Assembly (NCBI GenBank): GCA_964564625.1
Contig: CAZMBE010000002.1
Span: 62,001-126,000, forward strand
Direction: 5' to 3'
From: UBA2185 sp964564625
GTDB taxonomy: Bacteria > Desulfobacterota > Syntrophia > Syntrophales > UBA2185
Length of the DNA stretch: 64,000 nucleotides
Below are positions 63,979 to 64,000 of this stretch, piece after piece. Made by a program: the position numbers and the translations under genes. Under the pieces are notes generated by a model. That model saw only the letters and a list, made by a program, of their open reading frames with translations, ran no database searches and was not told the origin of the DNA. The stretch's first letter is position 1. Every line of letters starts with the position of its first letter.

Positions 63979-64000
63979 CCTCATAATCAATGACCCCCCA

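Noticed and set aside
1..64000. CRISPR arrays or phage gene blocks
   Set aside because: No regularly spaced repeats and no capsid, tail or integrase genes were seen.

Overview
The window looks like a scaffold from an anaerobic deltaproteobacterium (Desulfobacterota), most likely of the Syntrophales (Syntrophus/Smithella) type. This is inferred from gene content, not measured: a GT3-GT35 alpha-glucan fusion, GH57 amylase, a large GlmS-like SIS protein, a PflA-like radical SAM protein, Fe-S nitroreductase, PilZ-like protein, and a glutaredoxin gene with an in-frame UGA. A run of 100 N at 23419-23518 marks an assembly gap.

Layout. 1-1500: 3' part of a CNNM/hemolysin-type membrane protein, a gene-poor stretch and a displaced 3' half of tRNA-Leu(CAA), which looks like an old integration site. 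1.5-5 kb: small genes (FlK-like thioesterase, secreted repeat protein, Cys-rich protein, GDPD). 5-10 kb: NAD salvage (pncA-pncB), yvcK, pyrG. 10-18 kb: an amino-sugar locus, with glmM and a NagB-like isomerase running right and a Fis-like gene, a GlmU-C-like acyltransferase and a 1260-residue GlmS-like protein running left, overlapping tail to tail. 18-26.5 kb: moaC, comM, DEAD-box helicase, DUF374 acyltransferase, the gap, ilvE, lolA. 26.8-36 kb: alpha-glucan cluster (debranching enzyme, GT4, GH57, GT3-GT35 fusion). 36-48.9 kb: DUF2905, radical SAM, patatin, proA-nadD, lemA, Fe-S nitroreductase, ExeA-like ATPase with LysM-like and SPOR-like parts, Coa1-like, metallo-beta-lactamase lipoprotein, two unknowns, Smr. 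48.9-55.9 kb: a complete tripartite ABC efflux operon (tetR-tolC-hlyD-ATPase-ATPase-permease-permease) with a palindromic operator. 56-64 kb: sparse region of small, secreted or unknown genes.

The most striking item is at 61403-61897 on the minus strand: a DUF4124-glutaredoxin protein whose first active-site residue is encoded by UGA (U-P-Y-C), with a stem-loop just downstream that fits a bacterial SECIS. Normal ORF calling splits it into a truncated 'DUF4124 protein' and leaves the redox domain unannotated. Other points of interest are the GlmS-like protein whose nucleophilic Cys is not at the N-terminus, a decayed comM 3' end upstream of ilvE, a consensus promoter followed about 20 nt later by a strong terminator ahead of the helicase gene, and several long perfect hairpins in the gene-poor right end.
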